NCBI GenBank assembly: GCA_026398595.1
Contig: JAPLSO010000052.1
Span: 1-64,000 of the forward strand
DNA: 64,000 nucleotides
Source: Spirochaetota bacterium
GTDB lineage: Bacteria > Spirochaetota > Spirochaetia > Treponematales > Rectinemataceae
Direction: 5' to 3'
The notes below the pieces were generated by a model. The model was not told where the DNA came from, did no database searches, and saw only the letters and a program-made list of their open reading frames with translations. Positions 7,170 to 16,356 of this stretch are shown here, piece after piece. How positions within the stretch are numbered: the stretch's first letter is position 1; every line of letters begins with the position of its first letter. The translations under genes were made by a program, and so were the position numbers.

Positions 7170-8731
7170 GTATTGGCGACGAAACCTATCCGGTCTGTAA
7201 TCTGCAATCCTTGGCCTTGGTGCCTGATGCTGCCTGTTTCGTTGTCTTGGGCGCGACAGGCGATCTTTCCCGAAGGAAGATTTTTCCCGCCCTCTTCGAC
7301 TTGTTTTCGGATTCCCGGCTTCCTGAGACTCTTGTCATGCTGGGATTCGCCAGGCATCCCCTCCTCGACCAGGATTTCAGGCATGACCTCGAGGCGGGAT
7401 GCAGGAGCTACGCGCGCCGCCGCGAATTCGACGAGGCTGCCTGGCAGGCTTTTTCCTCTCGCATCTTCTACCTCGAGGCCGACCTCGAGGAGGCGGCTGG
7501 GTACGAAAGGCTCGCCCGCGTCCTCGGGGGACGCGAGAGGCTCCCGGGGCTGCCAGAAAGCCAGAGTCTTCCGGCCAACGCCCTCTTCTATCTTGCCGTG
7601 AGTCCTGAGCATTTCGGGCCTATAGCCGACAGGCTGGGTTCGGCCTGCTTGGGTTCCTCGGAGAGGTCCTCAGGAGCCGTGAATCCTAGCGGGCTTTGCG
7701 GCTGGAGACGGCTCGTCGTCGAAAAGCCTTACGGCGCCGACGGGAAAAGCGCGAGAGAACTCACTAGAGTCCTTCAGAGGAATTTCAAGGAGGAGGACAT
7801 CTACAGGATCGACCACTATCTCGGCAAGGAAACGGTCCAGAACCTGCTGTATATTCGATTTTCGAATTCGATCTTCGAGCCGCTCTGGAACAGGAACCAT
7901 ATCGAGTCGATCGATATATCGGTCTTCGAGACCGAGGGAATCGGGCAGCGGGGTGGATACTACGACAAGGCCGGAGCCTCGAGGGACATGCTGCAGAACC
8001 ATCTCATCCAGCTGATGTGCCTGACGACCATGGAGCCGCCTGCTAGCCTTGATCCTGAGAGTATCCACGATGAGAAGGTCAAGGTTCTCAAGTCCATCAC
8101 CTTGAAGGGGACTCGGGATCTGCTTTCCCGATCGCGACGCGGTCAGTACACGCGAGGCAGCTCACCAGGCGGCAAGGAGATTCCCGCATATGTCGAGGAG
8201 GCAAAGGTGAGGCCTGACTCCAGGACCGAGACCTATGTCTCCCTGCGGCTCGAACTGGACAATTGGAGGTTCTCGGGCGTGCCTATAACCCTGCGTACGG
8301 GCAAGGCCTTTGCCGACAAATACAGCCAGATCGTCATCCATTTCAGGCGACCGCCCACAGCCCTTTTCGCCGCCCAGTGCCGCGAAACCCTTGTCCACAA
8401 CGCGCTGACCATACGGATACAGCCTGACGAGGGCGTCTGGCTCAGGTTCAACGCCAAGGTTCCGGGAATGCCTTCCATCAAGCCCAGCGAGCTGCGCTTT
8501 TCCTACCGAGAGACGGCCGACTATCTGCCCGAAGCCTACGAGCGCCTCATTACCGACGCGCTTTCAGGGGACTCCACGCTTTTCATCAGGGCTGACGAGT
8601 CGGAAGAGGCCTGGCGCATCGTCGACGCGCTGGAGAAAGCCTGGTCATCCGCCGATCCGATGGGGAACCCCTTTGAGGGAGGTTTGCTCGAATACGCGGC
8701 TGGTTCTCCTGTCCCGGAACTCGAGCGATGA
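7166..8731 (+). CDS. zwf: Glucose-6-phosphate 1-dehydrogenase
   Basis: This 521-residue enzyme oxidises glucose 6-phosphate to 6-phosphogluconolactone with NADP+ in the oxidative pentose phosphate pathway. The coenzyme-binding motif GATGDLSRRK is at 29-38, the EKPYG motif near 185, and the active-site signature RIDHYLGKE near 213-221 with the catalytic His. The length is normal for the family. The start overlaps the preceding methyltransferase gene by 4 bases. The next gene, which should encode the lactonase for its product, is decayed. Confidence 0.95.
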   Translation: MSIGDETYPVCNLQSLALVPDAACFVVLGATGDLSRRKIFPALFDLFSDSRLPETLVMLGFARHPLLDQDFRHDLEAGCRSYARRREFDEAAWQAFSSRIFYLEADLEEAAGYERLARVLGGRERLPGLPESQSLPANALFYLAVSPEHFGPIADRLGSACLGSSERSSGAVNPSGLCGWRRLVVEKPYGADGKSARELTRVLQRNFKEEDIYRIDHYLGKETVQNLLYIRFSNSIFEPLWNRNHIESIDISVFETEGIGQRGGYYDKAGASRDMLQNHLIQLMCLTTMEPPASLDPESIHDEKVKVLKSITLKGTRDLLSRSRRGQYTRGSSPGGKEIPAYVEEAKVRPDSRTETYVSLRLELDNWRFSGVPITLRTGKAFADKYSQIVIHFRRPPTALFAAQCRETLVHNALTIRIQPDEGVWLRFNAKVPGMPSIKPSELRFSYRETADYLPEAYERLITDALSGDSTLFIRADESEEAWRIVDALEKAWSSADPMGNPFEGGLLEYAAGSPVPELER

Positions 8732-9214
8732 AGGCAGAGGTTTTCCGTTTCGCGGACGCAGGAGCCTGGATTTCCGCCTTTATCCGGAGCTTCCTGGATA
8801 GCGCAGAAGAAGCCGCCAATCTGGGATGGGCAGCCTTTCACGCCATCCTCTCGGGCGGGGCGACTCCGGCGCCCCTCTACCGTGCCTTGGCAGCTATTCG
8901 CGGCGGTCGCGTCTCTGACGATCCATTTCTGGGTCAGGGACGAACGGGATGCCCAGCCCGGCGATCCTTTACGGAACGGCCTACTCGTGAAGGAATCGCT
9001 GGCCGGCTCCGTCTGGCCCAGACCGCGGCCCCCATCCGAGCCCCGGCTGAAGATGACGATGGAACCTGCCGCCCTCAGCACCTTGAGAACAATCCTTGTC
9101 GTCCTGTCAGGATCCGGGAAAGCGTCTATGTTCGACGCTCTCCTCGGTGGCCTTAAGTCCTCTTTCTCCATAGGGGCGGAAGATAGAGCGCGATTCTACT
9201 ACCTTGAAGCCTAA
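8728..9214 (+). pseudogene. 6-phosphogluconolactonase remnant (frameshift and internal deletion)
   Basis: The frame starting in the ATGA overlap with zwf shows the lactonase N-terminus, ending in ILSGGATPAPLYRALA. Homology then moves to the +1 frame within 8885-8915 and continues as LTIHFWVRDERDAQPGDPLRN, the family's WGDER block. It next jumps to the C-terminal strand region RLKMTMEPAALSTLRTILVV and stops at 9214. Normal enzymes have about 235 residues; here only about 160 codons remain. The central segment with the catalytic G-x-G-x-DGHxxSLFP loop is missing entirely. Together the shift and the deletion argue for real decay and not a sequencing error. Confidence 0.75.
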
Positions 9215-9241
9215 AACTCGAAGTGAAAGGATGGAGCGGCC

Positions 9242-10015
9242 TTGACAGTTAAAAGGGGATTTCTAGCCTGGGCGATCTGCGGGGGCGCTCTTCTGGCTTT
9301 CACCCTTTCCCGGCCTGTCATGGCGCAGGAGCGGAATATCGACCAGTGGCTGCGGTTTTCAGGTTATATATGGACCCTGCGCCAGTCCGAGGAGCCAGGC
9401 GGTCCTATGGGCAACCGCTTCGCCGGGCAGGATTTATCCGTGTTCCTGAACCCGGATAAATCCCTGACCTTGACTCTTTCCCGGAACGGCGGTCTCTGGT
9501 ACGGGGGCGAAGCGTCTCTTTCACGCCGCCTCGGCTACGGCATCTACCTTTTCAGGGTCAGGACCAGGCTTTCCGAACTCGATCCCAATCTGGTTCTGGG
9601 CCTTTTTACCTACTCACCCTTCGAAAAAAGGGCGCACGATGAGATCGACATCGAATTCTCGGCCTGGGGGCAGCAGCAGAACCCTGTCCTGGGGCAGTAT
9701 GTGGTGCAGCCTTATGATTCCGATGGACACATGGTCCGCTTCGATCTCGGCAAGTCGGATGGGCCAGCGACCTACTCCTTCGCCTGGGATAAGGACAGAA
9801 TAGAGTTCCTGTCCTGGAAGGGCTATGGTCCCCAGCCACTCGAGGGATCGCCTTCGATTCTGGTCGCCTGGAGCTATTCGGGAAGGAAGGATATGCCTGA
9901 CCCAAGGCGGGCGAACATCTTCATGAACCTCTACCTCGCCGGCAAGCCCGAGCCCGCGGGCTCAGGTCTTGTCGCGGTTATCGTTGATTCCTTCGAATTC
10001 ATTAAGAAGAAATGA
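9242..10015 (+). CDS. Secreted GH16-like glycoside hydrolase family protein
   Basis: The 257-residue protein starts at TTG 9242 (SD AGGATGGAG). It has a signal peptide with a hydrophobic core up to about residue 26 and cleavage after VMA-Q. The mature part contains EIDIEF near residue 134 in the context HDEIDIEFSAWG. This is the E-x-D-x-E catalytic signature of GH16 beta-glucanases and related enzymes, flanked by FRVRTRLS and a C-terminal jelly-roll pattern. Both catalytic Glu residues and the middle Asp are present, so hydrolysis or transglycosylation of a beta-glucan-like polymer in the periplasm or outside the cell is plausible. The substrate is unknown. The TTG could also be a misread longer start, but the signal peptide fits. 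Confidence 0.7.
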   Translation: MTVKRGFLAWAICGGALLAFTLSRPVMAQERNIDQWLRFSGYIWTLRQSEEPGGPMGNRFAGQDLSVFLNPDKSLTLTLSRNGGLWYGGEASLSRRLGYGIYLFRVRTRLSELDPNLVLGLFTYSPFEKRAHDEIDIEFSAWGQQQNPVLGQYVVQPYDSDGHMVRFDLGKSDGPATYSFAWDKDRIEFLSWKGYGPQPLEGSPSILVAWSYSGRKDMPDPRRANIFMNLYLAGKPEPAGSGLVAVIVDSFEFIKKK

Positions 10016-10022
10016 CAAAAAA

Positions 10023-10040
10023 GGCCGCCCATGGGCGGCC
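10023..10040 (-). terminator. Rho-independent terminator of the ATPase gene
   Basis: The perfect palindrome GGCCGCCCATGGGCGGCC is followed on the minus strand by TTTTTT. It lies 45 bases after the stop of the gene at 10085-10789 and between two converging genes. The plus-strand side lacks a T-run. Confidence 0.7.
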
Positions 10041-10049
10041 TCTCATCGT

Positions 10050-10076
10050 CCCTATCCGGGACGTGTCCCGATAGGG
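10050..10076. other. Stem-loop between convergent genes
   Basis: CCCTATC-CGGGAC pairs with GTCCCG-ATAGGG around a GT turn with one bulged C. It has no T-run on either side. With the palindrome at 10023 it fills the gap between the two converging genes and may help block read-through. Confidence 0.5.
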
Positions 10077-10084
10077 GGGTTGTT

Positions 10085-10789
10085 TCAATTCTCGGCGATT
10101 AAAAGGGACTTGGAATCCAGTTTGAGGTCGAGTTCCTTGGGATTGAGCCGCTCGTGATCCTTCACCACCTTGAAATGGATGAAATCCCTAGAAGGCTCCA
10201 TGACGATGAGAACGGAGATCAGTGGCAGCAACTCCCTGAGAAGTATGGGCACGCCGTTCTTGTCGAAGAGGGGATCCTCACCCGACAGGGTGCAGGAATA
10301 CCAGGCTTCGAGACCCATCTCGATCAGGAAGGCCTTCACCTTCTCGAAGCGTTCGACGGTCGACCTTGAGAAATCGAAGCCGTCCACGATCACCGTCTTG
10401 GCGTCAAATCCGCCGTCCACAATCATCGCCTTTAAGGATCGGATGATCTGGTCGACCGTCATCCCCTCCTGGGTGAAGTTCATAATGACGCGGTTGCTCA
10501 CCAGCTGTTCCTTAAGCTCCCCGATATTTTCCAGACTTCTGCGCCTGGCTATCTCGTCGAATATATTTTCATACCAGGAAATAACATAACTCGTATGCGC
10601 GTTGAACGATACGTGGATGACTTTCTCACCCTGCAGAAGCTTGTCCAAGGCCATCTGGACGAGAACGGAGGTCTTGCCAACGCCTTTCCGCGAGGCGACT
10701 AGACCCATATTGCCAGCCCCGAGTCCACCCTCGATGGATTTCTCGAGGATGCGCACAGGGCTTTTAATTATAAATTCTTCTTTCAGCAT
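10085..10789 (-). CDS. RecA/KaiC-like P-loop ATPase of unknown role
   Basis: This is a 234-residue single-domain protein of the RecA superfamily. Walker A is SRKGVGKTS near residues 33-41; the Walker B strand is KTVIVDGFDF near 136-145. The region FNAHTSYVISWYENIFDEIARR after the first helix is unusual for KaiC proteins. I believe similar proteins are conserved in spirochaetes, but I cannot name a function. The ATG at 10789 has the SD AAAGGAGA. It is followed by a terminator and preceded by its own possible promoter, so it looks monocistronic, downstream of fusA in the same direction. Confidence 0.6.
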   Translation of the reverse strand: MLKEEFIIKSPVRILEKSIEGGLGAGNMGLVASRKGVGKTSVLVQMALDKLLQGEKVIHVSFNAHTSYVISWYENIFDEIARRRSLENIGELKEQLVSNRVIMNFTQEGMTVDQIIRSLKAMIVDGGFDAKTVIVDGFDFSRSTVERFEKVKAFLIEMGLEAWYSCTLSGEDPLFDKNGVPILLRELLPLISVLIVMEPSRDFIHFKVVKDHERLNPKELDLKLDSKSLLIAEN

Positions 10790-10867
10790 GTGGTCTCCTT
10801 TCGGCGATCGCGGGATTCTTCCCTTTTCGCCCGGGCGGATCGGCGCTCAAAGCCGTGGACCGCCATT

Positions 10868-10898
10868 AGTATACCCGCATTCCCCGCAGGCGGGTAAA
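10868..10898 (-). promoter_or_regulatory. Possible promoter of the ATPase gene
   Basis: On the minus strand a good -10 box TATACT (10868-10873) is preceded by TTTACC (10893-10898) at a long 19-bp spacing. GC-rich inverted repeats in the spacer may be the end of the fusA transcript. Confidence 0.3.
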
Positions 10899-10914
10899 AG
10901 ATTTGCAGATATCC

Positions 10915-13005
10915 CTACTTCTGCTGTTCTTTCCTTCTCTCCTCGAGGTAGTCCTTGCGGAGCTGATCCGAAATCGATGTGGGAACCTTGCCGTACTTTT
11001 CAAACTCCATGGTGAACTCGGCCTTGCCCTGGGAGAGAGATCGGACAACAGTCGAATAGCCGAACATTTCTGCCAGGGGAACCTCGGCTTCGACGCGGCA
11101 GAAGGCACCATCCTCGGTGCTCGCCGTTATGATGCCCCGCCGCTGGTTGAGGGAGGCGAATATGTTGCCCTGGAATTCGCTCGGTCCTTCTACCGAGACC
11201 TTCATGATGGGTTCGAGTATGGCCGGTTTGGCCTTCTCGTAGGCTTCACGGAAGGCGCCTATGGCAGCGAGCTGAAATGCGATGTCCGACGAGTCGACGG
11301 GATGGCTGGCACCGTCGTTGACGAGGCAGCGCACATTGACGATGGGGAAGCCGATCAGGCTGCCTTTCTGCGTCGCCAACTTGAAGCCCTTGTCGCATGA
11401 GGGGATAAAATCGACGGGTATGGATCCCCCCTTAACCTGGTTGACGAACTCGTAGTTCTGCTCGGTGATAGGTTCGATGTAGCCGGCGACGCGGCCGTAC
11501 TGACCCGAACCGCCCGTCTGCTTCTTATGGGTGTAGTTGAAGTCGGCTCTCTGGGTGATGGCTTCGCGGTAGGCGACCTGGGGCCTTCCCGTTTCGACAT
11601 CGCAGTTGTATTCGCGCCGCATGCGTTCCACGTAGACTTCGAGATGAAGTTCGCCCATGCCCTTGATGATAGTCTGGTTGGATTCCGGATCGACGTAGGT
11701 CTGGAAGGTCGGGTCCTCTTTCGTGAAACGGTTGAGTGCCTTGCCCATCTGATCCGAGGACTTCTTGTCTTTGGGCTCGATGGCCAGGGAGATGACGGGT
11801 TCCGGTATGAACATCGAGGTCATCGCATAGTTGAGGTCGGGGTGGCAGAACGTATCGCCCGAGGCGCACTCTACACCAAAGAGAGCAACGATGTCGCCGC
11901 AGTAGCCCACGGGAATATCCTCCATGGAGTTGGCGTGCATGCGCACGAGGCGTCCCACCTTGAATTTCCTGCGTGCCCTGGTGTTGTAGAGTTCGTCGCC
12001 CTTCTTGATCTCGCCCTGGTAGATGCGCACGTAGGTGAGCTGTCCGTATTGGCCATCCTCGAGCTTGAAGCCAAGGGCGACAGTTTTAGCCTTGGGGTCG
12101 GACTTTAGTTCGACTTCCTTCTCCTCATTGTCCAAGTCGAGGGCCAGGTTGCGTATCTCGGTGGGATCGGGGAGGAAGCTGGTCACGCCGTCGAGGAGGA
12201 CTTGGACGCCTTTGTTCTTGTAGGCCGAGCCTACGAAAACGGGGACGAACTTTTCGGCTATGCAGCCCGCTCGGATGCCCGCCATCAGGAGTTCCTCCGG
12301 GACCTCGTCCGCGAAGTAGGCTTCAGCGAGCTCGTCCGAGAACATCGACGCCGCTTCGAGGAGTTCCTCGCGATACCGTTCGGCGTCAGCCATGAGATGG
12401 GCGGGGATGTCGGCGTATCTGATATCCTCTCCGTTGTCTCCGTCGAAATAAATCGCGCGCATCTTGACGAGGTCGATGACGCCTTCGAGCTTGTCCTCGA
12501 GGCCGATAGGTATGGTGACGAAGGCGGGGTTCAAACCCAGTTTTTCCTGGAGCTGCGCCTTCACTTTGAATGGATTGGCTCCCGTGCGGTCGCACTTGTT
12601 GATGAAGGCGAGCCTAGGGACATGATAGCGCTTGAGCTGGCGGTCCACGGTGATCGACTGTGACTGGACACCCGCCACTGCGCAAAGCACGAGGATGGCA
12701 CCGTCGAGGACGCGTAAGGACCGCTCGACCTCAATGGTGAAGTCGACGTGTCCTGGCGTGTCGATGAGGTTGATGTCAAAGTCCTTCCAGGTGACATTGG
12801 TCGCCGCGGACTGGATGGTGATGCCGCGTTCGCGCTCCAGATCCATGGAATCCATGGTAGCGCCTGCGCCGTCTTTGCCCTTCACTTCGTGAATCGCGTG
12901 TATTTTGCGGCAATAAAAGAGAATACGTTCAGACAAGGTCGTCTTGCCTGAGTCAATGTGGGCGGAAATACCGATATTCCGCATCATGTGAATGTCGATG
13001 GACAT
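10915..13005 (-). CDS. fusA: Translation elongation factor G, spdEFG1/mitochondrial-EFG1 type
   Basis: This is a 696-residue, five-domain GTPase that drives ribosomal translocation. G1 is AHIDSGKTT (15-23), the switch I block is RERGITI (near 60), G3 is DTPGH (82-86) and G4 is NKCD (136-139). The C-terminal domain IV-V has GSGQYGRV and the [11 protein letters not shown] block. Ser in the G1 loop instead of Ala, and the overall pattern, fit the EFG1 lineage of spirochaetes, planctomycetes, delta-proteobacteria and mitochondria. The start has the SD GAGGTGAAGG. A strong promoter lies 150 bases upstream with an 11-bp stem-loop in the leader. It is not a tetracycline-protection protein: length and motifs are those of EF-G. 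Confidence 0.93.
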   Translation of the reverse strand: MSIDIHMMRNIGISAHIDSGKTTLSERILFYCRKIHAIHEVKGKDGAGATMDSMDLERERGITIQSAATNVTWKDFDINLIDTPGHVDFTIEVERSLRVLDGAILVLCAVAGVQSQSITVDRQLKRYHVPRLAFINKCDRTGANPFKVKAQLQEKLGLNPAFVTIPIGLEDKLEGVIDLVKMRAIYFDGDNGEDIRYADIPAHLMADAERYREELLEAASMFSDELAEAYFADEVPEELLMAGIRAGCIAEKFVPVFVGSAYKNKGVQVLLDGVTSFLPDPTEIRNLALDLDNEEKEVELKSDPKAKTVALGFKLEDGQYGQLTYVRIYQGEIKKGDELYNTRARRKFKVGRLVRMHANSMEDIPVGYCGDIVALFGVECASGDTFCHPDLNYAMTSMFIPEPVISLAIEPKDKKSSDQMGKALNRFTKEDPTFQTYVDPESNQTIIKGMGELHLEVYVERMRREYNCDVETGRPQVAYREAITQRADFNYTHKKQTGGSGQYGRVAGYIEPITEQNYEFVNQVKGGSIPVDFIPSCDKGFKLATQKGSLIGFPIVNVRCLVNDGASHPVDSSDIAFQLAAIGAFREAYEKAKPAILEPIMKVSVEGPSEFQGNIFASLNQRRGIITASTEDGAFCRVEAEVPLAEMFGYSTVVRSLSQGKAEFTMEFEKYGKVPTSISDQLRKDYLEERRKEQQK

Positions 13006-13043
13006 GTTGAACCTTCACCTCATTTACTTGGTCTGACGAGCGC

Positions 13044-13074
13044 CGTAGGGGCCTCGTTGACGCAGGCCCCTACG
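13044..13074 (-). promoter_or_regulatory. Stem-loop in the fusA leader
   Basis: A perfect 11-bp stem CGTAGGGGCCT / AGGCCCCTACG with a 9-base loop lies about 40 bases before the fusA start and well inside the predicted leader. No T-run follows on the minus strand, so it is not a simple terminator. A role in translation control or mRNA stability is possible. Confidence 0.45.
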
Positions 13075-13161
13075 AGCGGACAGCGTCGATGTTGGGTAGG
13101 GGATTGCGTCGAAAATTCTGCGGTTTATTCCCGTTTTGTTGAAAAACAGCTACCTTGTTAC

Positions 13162-13190
13162 AGTATAGTGTGAGAGTTGACTTTTTTCAA
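13162..13190 (-). promoter_or_regulatory. fusA promoter
   Basis: On the minus strand: TTGAAA (13185-13190), exactly 17 bp, then TATACT (13162-13167). The predicted leader to the fusA ATG is about 150 bases. Confidence 0.7.
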
Positions 13191-13285
13191 TACCTAGTCA
13201 GTGTCACGAAGCCTGGATCACCTTGACAGGGTCGAATACAAGGGGGCCTATTTGATCCAATGCCATGAGCGCGGACCTGCGGCGT

Positions 13286-13705
13286 TTAGTCGATGTATTC
13301 GATGTCCCAGGAAAGGGGGGCGCTGTCCTTGAGCATGGCGCTCACGCCGCAGTACTTATCCTGGGAGAGCTGACAGGCCTTCCGCACGTTGTCGGGATTG
13401 AGCCTGTCGCTCTTCTTGAATTGGTAGACAAGCCGTATGGACTTGAATTTTTTAGGGTGCTCCTCGAAGGTATCGGCCTCGGCCTTCATGGCGAACCAGG
13501 TGCAAGGCTCGCGCATCTTTTTAAGGATGGAAACGACATCCATGCCTGAACAACCGGTGAGAGCCGCGAGCAGCAGGGGCTTGGGACGGGGTCCTTCATC
13601 TTTTCCTCCGGCCTCGACTGCCAAGTCCATAGGCAGTTTATGCCCGTTCACCTCGGCCTCGAAAGACATATTCCCAGCCCACAGCGTCATAACTTCATTC
13701 TTCAC
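13286..13705 (-). CDS. OsmC/Ohr family protein
   Basis: A 139-residue member of the OsmC family, thiol peroxidases or related proteins that reduce organic hydroperoxides. The two family Cys positions are present: LTGCSGMDV near residue 52, and KYCGVSAM near residue 119. The protein starts at GTG (13705), preceded by AGGAG at 6 bases. It lacks the longer N-terminal arm of classical Ohr, so it belongs to the YhfA-like OsmC subgroup. It lies upstream of fusA in the same direction, but fusA has its own promoter between them. Confidence 0.8.
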   Translation of the reverse strand: MKNEVMTLWAGNMSFEAEVNGHKLPMDLAVEAGGKDEGPRPKPLLLAALTGCSGMDVVSILKKMREPCTWFAMKAEADTFEEHPKKFKSIRLVYQFKKSDRLNPDNVRKACQLSQDKYCGVSAMLKDSAPLSWDIEYID

Positions 13706-13826
13706 AGCAATCTCCTGTTTTCCAATAATCCTGGATGCGAATCCGATTTCCTTAAAAGATAAGCTTGCGAGGTGGCGCTGGCAATCTCCATGCGCGGGCG
13801 GGAAAATGGTCAGGCTTGCATCGTAT

Positions 13827-14393
13827 TCAGTTCGCGGAAAGCGAAAAAAGAAGCTGATCGCCGTAGAAGCCGCTTGAAGCCGAGGCAGGTATCGAGGCTA
13901 TGGCGAGGGCGACCTTCAAGGGCGAATCCCAAAAACTGGACTTGCCCGTCATCTGAAAAGAAAAAGCTCCATTGCGGACCCCTGTTGGACGGCCGCCGAT
14001 GCTGAGCCGGTAGGGGATATCCGAAGCTGTCGAGCCGGAGATACTGCGGAGGCTGCCTCCGTTGGCCGAGAAGACATCGATGGAATAGATTCCCGTCGTA
14101 TTGCACAATATCCGGGCATCTCCCAGTTCGAAAAGCTCGTCTTCCTGTATCTCGAAACCAGGCGATGCAGCCAGGGCTGAGGAGGCTGAGCCGGCCTTAT
14201 CCTTCGAGGGCAGATACCCAGTTATCTGGGCAGTAGAGCCTGTGCAGAAATCCAAGGACAACTTGAGAACGGTCGGGACGATGGCAACGAGCTGAACCGA
14301 AACGGATTTACTCGTAGACTGCGTCTGGGCATGGAGACAAGCGGCGGCTAATGCCAGAACCGCGAATGCAAATTGTTTCCGTGCGAAGACCAT
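13827..14393 (-). CDS. Secreted protein of unknown function, possible fimbrial/coat-like fold
   Basis: This 188-residue protein has a clear signal peptide (hydrophobic up to about residue 20, cleavage near LHA-Q). The mature part is rich in Ser, Ala and beta-prone residues. It starts with VSVQLVAIVPTVLKLSLDF and ends with GFYGDQLLFSLSAN. A final strand of the form xGxYxDxLxxxL is seen in SCPU/fimbrial-type beta sandwiches, so a secreted adhesin or coat-like domain is possible, but I do not recognise the family with confidence. One Cys pair (LDFC and ILCN) could form a disulfide. SD GGAGGGA precedes the ATG. Confidence 0.6.
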   Translation of the reverse strand: MVFARKQFAFAVLALAAACLHAQTQSTSKSVSVQLVAIVPTVLKLSLDFCTGSTAQITGYLPSKDKAGSASSALAASPGFEIQEDELFELGDARILCNTTGIYSIDVFSANGGSLRSISGSTASDIPYRLSIGGRPTGVRNGAFSFQMTGKSSFWDSPLKVALAIASIPASASSGFYGDQLLFSLSAN

Positions 14394-14623
14394 GGATTCC
14401 CTCCACGTCGACTATCTCTAGATAGACGATAAACGATGGAGGGATATTTAGCTTCCTAGGAGATAAGCCCAAACAAGCCTATAAGAAGACATTTTTTAGG
14501 GTTCATCTACCCTTCGGCTTTCCAATTTCTCTAGAAGCTCCAGATTTGGGAGCCTAAGGGCGATGAACGTTCAATCCCGCTAAAATCTCCATAACTTCCA
14601 AGCCGAGATTAAGAAGTGAGTGC

Positions 14624-15649
14624 TCACTTGGAGATCGAAACAAGTTCCATCTCGAAGACGAGGTAGGCGTCGGCCGGTACCACGCCCCCGATTCCCGCCG
14701 AGCCGTAGGCTAATTCTGGGGGAATGACGGCGAGGCGCTTCTCGCCCTTGCGCATGGTCGAAACGACTTTATCCCAGCCCTCGATGATCTCGCCCGATCC
14801 GATCTTGAACTTCAGGGGGCCGCCCGCGAGGGCCGACTGGTCAAAAACCGTACCGTCGAGAAGCATTCCCTTATAAATGACGGCGACTGTGTTGCCCTTG
14901 GCAGGTACGTCGCCGATGCCCTTTCTCAAGACCTTCTGGTAGATTCCATTTTCATCGAGGACGGCGTCGGGCCATTTAGCGACGATTGTCTTTTTGCTCT
15001 CCCCACGTTTGGATTCGGCTGCCACGCTGAGGGAGGCATAGGCCGCGCTCAGCCTGTCGTTCCATGCCTTCTGTGAGGCATCGAAGGATTTTGCGGCCTT
15101 GCCGTAACGTTCGATGCTGAGTTTCTGGATTTTGTCCCCGACTTGTATGGAGTTCACGATATCCATGCCTTCCGTGACCTTGCCGAAGACGGAGTGTTTG
15201 CCGTCGAGCCATGCGGCTGCCCCTAATGTTATGAAGAACTGGCTGCCGTTGGTGTTGGACCCGGCATTGGCCATGGAGAGGATGCCTGGTCCGTCATGCT
15301 TGAGTTCAGGCGAGAATTCGTCGGGGAAGCGATATCCAGGGCCGCCCGTGCCATCGCCCAGAGGATCTCCCCCCTGGACCACGAATCCCGGTTCAACGCG
15401 GTGGAAAACCAGACCATCGTAGAAGGGCTTTCCCTTTGCGGTGTCGAGCTTGCCCTCGGCGAGGCCGACGAAGTTACCCACGGTGAGGGGAGCCTTCTCG
15501 AATTCCAGGGAAATGACGATGTTGCCCTTGTTCGTCTCCATGACGGCGTAGAGCCCATCAGGCCGTTCGGCTTTTGGCTGGCAGGAGGCGAGGCCGGCGG
15601 CGGCAAGAAAGACAACCGCCAGGATTTGTACTTTCGCGATTTTTTTCAT
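14624..15649 (-). CDS. Dual peptidyl-prolyl isomerase lipoprotein: cyclophilin plus FKBP
   Basis: The 341-residue protein has a lipoprotein signal peptide with lipobox LASC (Cys 23). An N-terminal cyclophilin domain (about 35-180) contains [22 protein letters not shown] and [12 protein letters not shown] linker of about 60 residues follows, then a C-terminal FKBP domain (about 245-340) with [16 protein letters not shown] and [14 protein letters not shown]. Fusions of the two unrelated isomerase types are uncommon; they have been described in a few organisms, including treponemes. Both active sites look intact. It should act as a prolyl isomerase/chaperone anchored in a periplasm-facing membrane. 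SD GGAGG precedes ATG 15649. Confidence 0.9.
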   Translation of the reverse strand: MKKIAKVQILAVVFLAAAGLASCQPKAERPDGLYAVMETNKGNIVISLEFEKAPLTVGNFVGLAEGKLDTAKGKPFYDGLVFHRVEPGFVVQGGDPLGDGTGGPGYRFPDEFSPELKHDGPGILSMANAGSNTNGSQFFITLGAAAWLDGKHSVFGKVTEGMDIVNSIQVGDKIQKLSIERYGKAAKSFDASQKAWNDRLSAAYASLSVAAESKRGESKKTIVAKWPDAVLDENGIYQKVLRKGIGDVPAKGNTVAVIYKGMLLDGTVFDQSALAGGPLKFKIGSGEIIEGWDKVVSTMRKGEKRLAVIPPELAYGSAGIGGVVPADAYLVFEMELVSISK

Positions 15650-15817
15650 TTTTCCTCCGATCGGGCCAGCGCAGCCCCTCTAAACCGTTTCACCTTAGCA
15701 GAAATCCCAAGCTTCAGGAAGGCCTAAAAGGTGTTCCGATGAGCGCCCTCCTGCCGAAAGTCTTGACGCCCGCTCGGGCTGGCGCGACCATGGCTCTAAG
15801 TTCACAAGGGGGAGACA

Positions 15818-16309
15818 ATGGAGGAAGGTGCCTATAAGCGTCCGACCTGGGACGAGTATTTCATGGAAGTGTGCGGGGCCATCTCCAAGCGTGCGACCTG
15901 CGACAGAGGCCGCTCGGGCTGCGTCATCGCGCGGGACAATCAGATACTCGCCACGGGCTATGTGGGAGCGCCGAGCGGTCTGCCGCATTGCGACGAGGTG
16001 GGGCACCAGCTCAAGAAACTGATACACGAGGATGGGACGATCACCCAGCACTGCGTCAGGACGGTGCACGCCGAGCAGAACGCCATCTGCCAGGCCGCGC
16101 GACGCGGCGTGGGCATAGCAGGCGCGACTCTCTATTGCAGGATGACGCCCTGCAGGACCTGCGCGATGATGATCATCAACTGCGGGATCATGAGGGTGGT
16201 CTGTGAAAAGCGTTACCACGACGGGGCCGAAAGCGAAGCTATGTTCGCTGCTGCGAAGGTAGGTCTCGAGTATGTCTTCGACGAGGTGCAGAAGTACGAT
16301 AACCAGTAA
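15818..16309 (+). CDS. Deoxycytidylate (dCMP) deaminase family protein
   Basis: A 163-residue zinc-dependent cytidine-deaminase-fold enzyme. It has the HAE motif (RTVHAEQNAI, near residue 84) with the catalytic Glu, and the zinc-binding PCRTC motif near 112-116. The N-terminal WDEYFMEVCGAISKRATCDR is typical of dCMP deaminases, which make dUMP for thymidylate synthesis. ComEB-like proteins share the same sequence. The ATG at 15818 follows AAGGGGGAGA. It is divergent from the cyclophilin-FKBP gene. Confidence 0.88.
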   Translation: MEEGAYKRPTWDEYFMEVCGAISKRATCDRGRSGCVIARDNQILATGYVGAPSGLPHCDEVGHQLKKLIHEDGTITQHCVRTVHAEQNAICQAARRGVGIAGATLYCRMTPCRTCAMMIINCGIMRVVCEKRYHDGAESEAMFAAAKVGLEYVFDEVQKYDNQ

Positions 16310-16320
16310 GTCCTTCAGGG

Positions 16321-16348
16321 TTGCACAATATCGGTTCTTCCCTATACA
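16321..16348 (+). promoter_or_regulatory. Possible promoter of the YmdB-like gene
   Basis: TTGCAC (16321-16326), 16 bp, TATACA (16343-16348). The GTG start at 16357 is 8 bases after the -10 box and has no SD, so a leaderless transcript is predicted. Confidence 0.4.
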
Positions 16349-16356
16349 GTAGTTCC

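Noticed and set aside
8728-9156. A 142-residue protein in the first frame of the lactonase remnant
   Set aside because: Homology leaves this frame after about residue 55; the remainder is Arg/Pro-rich shadow sequence.
10023-10076. CRISPR-like repeats
   Set aside because: Two unrelated hairpins, no repeated unit or regular spacers. No CRISPR array was seen elsewhere in the window.
10915-13005. Tetracycline ribosomal-protection protein
   Set aside because: Length, domain order and the EFG1-type motifs identify it as an elongation factor G.
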